Below, piece after piece: positions 31,232-33,309 of a stretch of 33,309 nucleotides of DNA. Location of the stretch: NCBI GenBank assembly GCA_903864515.1, contig CAIPFZ010000006.1, positions 1 through 33,309 of the forward strand, given 5' to 3'. This stretch comes from an uncultured bacterium (lineage in GTDB: Bacteria > Patescibacteriota > Minisyncoccia > Phycocordibacterales > CAIZLB01). Numbering within the stretch: the first letter of the stretch is position 1; every line of letters begins with the position of its first letter. Both the position numbers and the translations under genes were made by a program. The notes under the pieces are model-generated. The model did no database searches. It saw only the letters and a program-made list of their open reading frames with translations, and was not told the DNA's origin.

Positions 31232-32443
31232 ATGTTATTTAAATACAAATCTATAAATGAAGGTGGAACAGAAGCTGAGGGTACAATTGAAGCAATAAAT
31301 ATTGATATTGCTATAAACTCTCTGCAAAGAAGAAATTTGATTATTTCTTCAATTAAGCCTGTCGATGATAAAAGTCTTTTAAATAGAGATCTTCAGATTT
31401 TTGGTACTGGTATTTCAAATAAGGATATTGTTATTCTATCAAGGCAGTTGGCAACACTCTTCACAGCTCAGGTTTCAGCACTTAGAATCTTCAGATTACT
31501 TGCTGGTGAGATGGAAAATAAGAGCTTGAGAACAAAGCTTGGGGAGATTGCTGAAGATATTCAGTCTGGTACATCTATTTCTGTTGCACTATCAAAGCAC
31601 CCAAAGGTTTTTTCATCCTTCTATACAAACATGATTAAAGCGGGGGAGGAGTCTGGAAAACTTGATGAGACATTTGAATATTTAGCTGATTATTTGGATA
31701 GAAGTTATGAGGTTACGTCAAAAGTTAAGAATGCATTAATTTATCCAGCCTTTGTTATTTTTACATTCTTCGCTGTTATGATTTTAATGCTTACTGTTGT
31801 TATCCCGAAAATAAGTTCAATCATTTTGGACTCTGGACAAGAGGTCCCTGTTTATACTCAGGTTGTTATTGGACTCAGTCAGTTCATGGTTAGATATGGA
31901 ATATTCTTTGCAATAATATTGGTCCTTGGAATTATACTGCTTATATACTATGCAAGAACTCCAGCTGGAAAAGATTCTCTTGCAAAACTTAAATTACAAC
32001 TTCCATATGTAAATGCACTTTATAAGAAACTATATCTATCTAGAATTGCAGATAACATGAATACACAGCTAGTTTCCGGTGTTCCCATGGTTAAGGCACT
32101 GGAGCTAACAGGAAAGGTTGTGGATAATAAAGTTTATGAAGATTTACTGGAAGACGCGCTGGAGTCTGTCAGAGGTGGTAAGTCATTATCAGATTCCTTT
32201 ATGCCATATCAAAAGGAAATCCCTGGAATCATGGTTCAAATGGTTAAGGTGGGAGAGGAAACTGGAGATTTGGGTGGAATTCTTAAGACTCTTGCTAAAT
32301 TCTATCAAAGAGAGGTTATGCAGGCGGTTGATACTCTGGTTGACTTGATTGAGCCTGTGATGATCGTGATGCTTGGTTTGGGTGTAGGATTCTTGTTGGC
32401 TTCTGTTTTGATTCCAATTTACAATGTTTCTTCTTCGATCTAG
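31232..32443 (+). CDS. pilC: Type IV pilus platform protein PilC (GspF family)
   Basis: PilC is the inner-membrane platform on which PilB and PilT act. The 403-residue protein has two GspF repeats, LSRQLATLFTAQVSALRIFRLLA (first) and LYLSRIADNMNTQLVSGVPMVKALELTG (second), each with the IKAGEESGKLDE or VKVGEETGDLGG motif. Three membrane helices are present (near 170-190, 220-240 and 374-396). The usual VMIVMLGLGVGFLLASVLIPIY ends the protein. It is in the same operon as pilT, 64 nt downstream. Confidence 0.94.
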   Translation: MLFKYKSINEGGTEAEGTIEAINIDIAINSLQRRNLIISSIKPVDDKSLLNRDLQIFGTGISNKDIVILSRQLATLFTAQVSALRIFRLLAGEMENKSLRTKLGEIAEDIQSGTSISVALSKHPKVFSSFYTNMIKAGEESGKLDETFEYLADYLDRSYEVTSKVKNALIYPAFVIFTFFAVMILMLTVVIPKISSIILDSGQEVPVYTQVVIGLSQFMVRYGIFFAIILVLGIILLIYYARTPAGKDSLAKLKLQLPYVNALYKKLYLSRIADNMNTQLVSGVPMVKALELTGKVVDNKVYEDLLEDALESVRGGKSLSDSFMPYQKEIPGIMVQMVKVGEETGDLGGILKTLAKFYQREVMQAVDTLVDLIEPVMIVMLGLGVGFLLASVLIPIYNVSSSI

Positions 32444-32540
32444 TTTTAGATTATCTAAAGACGTTGTTTATTTGGTGATGTTACTTTAGTTATACACAGT
32501 TGACCCACCAAAAAAACATTTTACTCTAGATGTTGTGTGA

Positions 32541-32546
32541 TATAAT
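32541..32546 (+). promoter_or_regulatory. -10 box of the pilin gene
   Basis: TATAAT with a weak -35 (TTTTAC, 16 nt upstream). The start codon is 108 nt downstream, so unlike its neighbours this gene has a long 5' leader. Confidence 0.55.
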
Positions 32547-32566
32547 AAATGAGTACTAATACTGCT

Positions 32567-32642
32567 TTAGCAAAATAATTCACGCAGTTATTTTGATTAG
32601 ATATTTTGCTAATGTAAATAAAATTAGATATAAAATTAGATA
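32567..32642 (+). promoter_or_regulatory. Structured pilin leader: hairpin and 12-nt tandem repeats
   Basis: TTAGCAAAATA (32567-32577) and TATTTTGCTAA (32602-32612) are a perfect 11-bp inverted repeat. An overlapping alternative, AAAATAA with TTATTTT (32572-32578 and 32588-32594), would exclude it. After the hairpin two perfect copies of TAAAATTAGATA (32619-32642) and a partial third lead to the ATG. This could control stability or translation of the abundant pilin mRNA. Confidence 0.55.
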
Positions 32643-32654
32643 TAAATAAAGTTT

Positions 32655-33173
32655 ATGAAAAGAAATTCAAATAAAGGTTTTACATTGATTGAGCTCTTGG
32701 TGGTTATTGCCATCATCGGTATCCTTTCATCGGTGGTTTTGGCAGCATTAACAACAGCTAGAACAAAGGGGACAGATGCTTCGATTCAGACTGAATTGTC
32801 AAACATGAGATCTCAGGCTGAGTTGTATTATTCAAGTAATGGTAATAATTATGGTCCGGTAGTTACTCGTAAGACGTGTTCTACTACAGCTTCGGATACT
32901 ATATTTAAATCAACAACACTTGTCGGGTCTCTAAAAACATTAATGGATGGTGTACTCAAAAAATCTACAGTAGCTTCAGACAATTGGTGTTCGGTCGGAG
33001 CAAGCTCTGGTGAAACCAATGGTTCATCTTGGGCTGTAGCTATCAGAAGCGTATCTGATTCCACAAAATCTTTTTGTGTAGACAGTTTTGGAACTTCTAA
33101 GGTTGTTACAGGTGATGCTTCTAGTACTACCGCCGTAATGACTCAGACTTCAACGAGCTCTAGGTGTATTTAA
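32655..33173 (+). CDS. Type IV pilin (major or minor)
   Basis: The 172-residue prepilin has a short basic leader, cleavage site KG-FTLIE (after Gly8; Glu13 is Glu5 of the mature pilin) and the conserved hydrophobic helix LLVVIAIIGILSSVVLAAL. A globular domain with two Cys pairs follows (KTCSTT and NWCSV; SFCVDSF and SRCI), and the last Cys near the C-terminus resembles the disulfide loop of pilins. The leader peptidase PilD is not in the window. It follows pilC with its own promoter and long leader, as expected for a highly expressed pilin. Confidence 0.92.
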   Translation: MKRNSNKGFTLIELLVVIAIIGILSSVVLAALTTARTKGTDASIQTELSNMRSQAELYYSSNGNNYGPVVTRKTCSTTASDTIFKSTTLVGSLKTLMDGVLKKSTVASDNWCSVGASSGETNGSSWAVAIRSVSDSTKSFCVDSFGTSKVVTGDASSTTAVMTQTSTSSRCI

Positions 33174-33309
33174 GGATTTACGTAATTTGTAATAAGTACA
33201 TGGATATCCACACCTCGCAATAGCCTATTCCATTCAATAGTATATAATTATAAGTACGTGAGAGTCTGTCTCTTGATAATCACGTAATTTTGCAATCAAA
33301 ATGGTTTAA
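33174..33309. other. Intergenic end of the window
   Basis: This holds no gene I can support. It has an AT-rich TATATAATTATAAG stretch near 33240-33255 that could be the promoter of a further gene outside the window, and TTACGTAATT at 33178-33187 resembling CACGTAATTT at 33283-33292. Confidence 0.4.

Noticed and set aside
32619-32642. 12-nt tandem repeat as an iteron or origin
   Set aside because: Only two full copies occur, they lie inside a pilin leader, and no replication gene is nearby.
1-33309. Alternative genetic code (UGA as Gly or Trp)
   Set aside because: Several genes end in TGA at the expected family length (for example the toxin ending at 13525 and the kinase ending at 18850), and no gene is interrupted by TGA.
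1-33309. CRISPR array, insertion sequence or integrase
   Set aside because: No regularly spaced repeats and no transposase or recombinase ORF are seen. The 30-nt mscL repeat and the tRNA-tail copies are the only mobility hints.

Overview
The window looks like a piece of a small-genome bacterium of the Candidate Phyla Radiation (Patescibacteria, probably a Parcubacteria-type lineage). This is an inference. It rests on AT-rich DNA, dense short operons, almost no Shine-Dalgarno sequences, many start codons lying 6-10 nt after a -10 box (apparently leaderless mRNAs), a compact type IV pilus locus without secretin or outer-membrane parts, and no biosynthetic genes. Stop codons are standard; TGA is used as a stop.

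Layout. 1-593: the 5' part of tmRNA (ssrA, cut by the window edge) next to smpB, the trans-translation pair, both on the minus strand. 728-1140: an unidentified structured RNA of about 400 nt on the minus strand with a strong terminator. 1297-3423: ftsH. 3499-3571: a tRNA with anticodon UAU (Ile). 3736-4149: an orphan coiled-coil ORF. 4254-6473: recG (minus). 6610-7125: a conserved protein of unknown function (minus). 7290-8192: a HhH-GPD-like DNA glycosylase candidate with four C-terminal cysteines and the only classical ribosome binding site in the window.

8234-12904 is a complete copper-homeostasis operon: a CsoR repressor with a perfect palindromic operator inside its promoter, a tandem DUF305 protein, the P1B-type ATPase CopA, an HMA-DsbD_2 membrane protein and a cupredoxin. 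It is followed by mscL carrying a C-terminal zinc ribbon.

13373-14423 is a small accessory module: a RelE-type toxin with its antitoxin and a DUF2007-like protein, bounded by a 30-nt near-perfect repeat of the mscL 3' end. Then come a solitary MazF/PemK-like toxin, an S66 (LD-carboxypeptidase/MccF) protein with a LMW-phosphatase-like protein, a tRNA-Ser-like gene with the unusual anticodon ACU, ung, an ArsR-glutaredoxin operon and tRNA-Ser(GCU). Both serine tRNA genes are followed by structured elements that copy the tRNA's own 3' end. The one at 18148-18282 has a complete acceptor-like stem and a T-arm-like hairpin and is the least expected structure here. Next are a P-loop kinase, an HExxH protein and a second LMW-phosphatase paralogue.

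20163-23996 encodes a 1277-residue exported protein with a second signal peptide in its middle, so it may be a secreted polyprotein. 24035-33173 holds comF (minus) and a type IV pilus/competence-like cluster in the order pilM, pilN, pilO, a PilP-position protein, pilB, a CheY-like regulator, pilT, pilC and a type IV pilin. ComF next to pilus genes fits DNA uptake.
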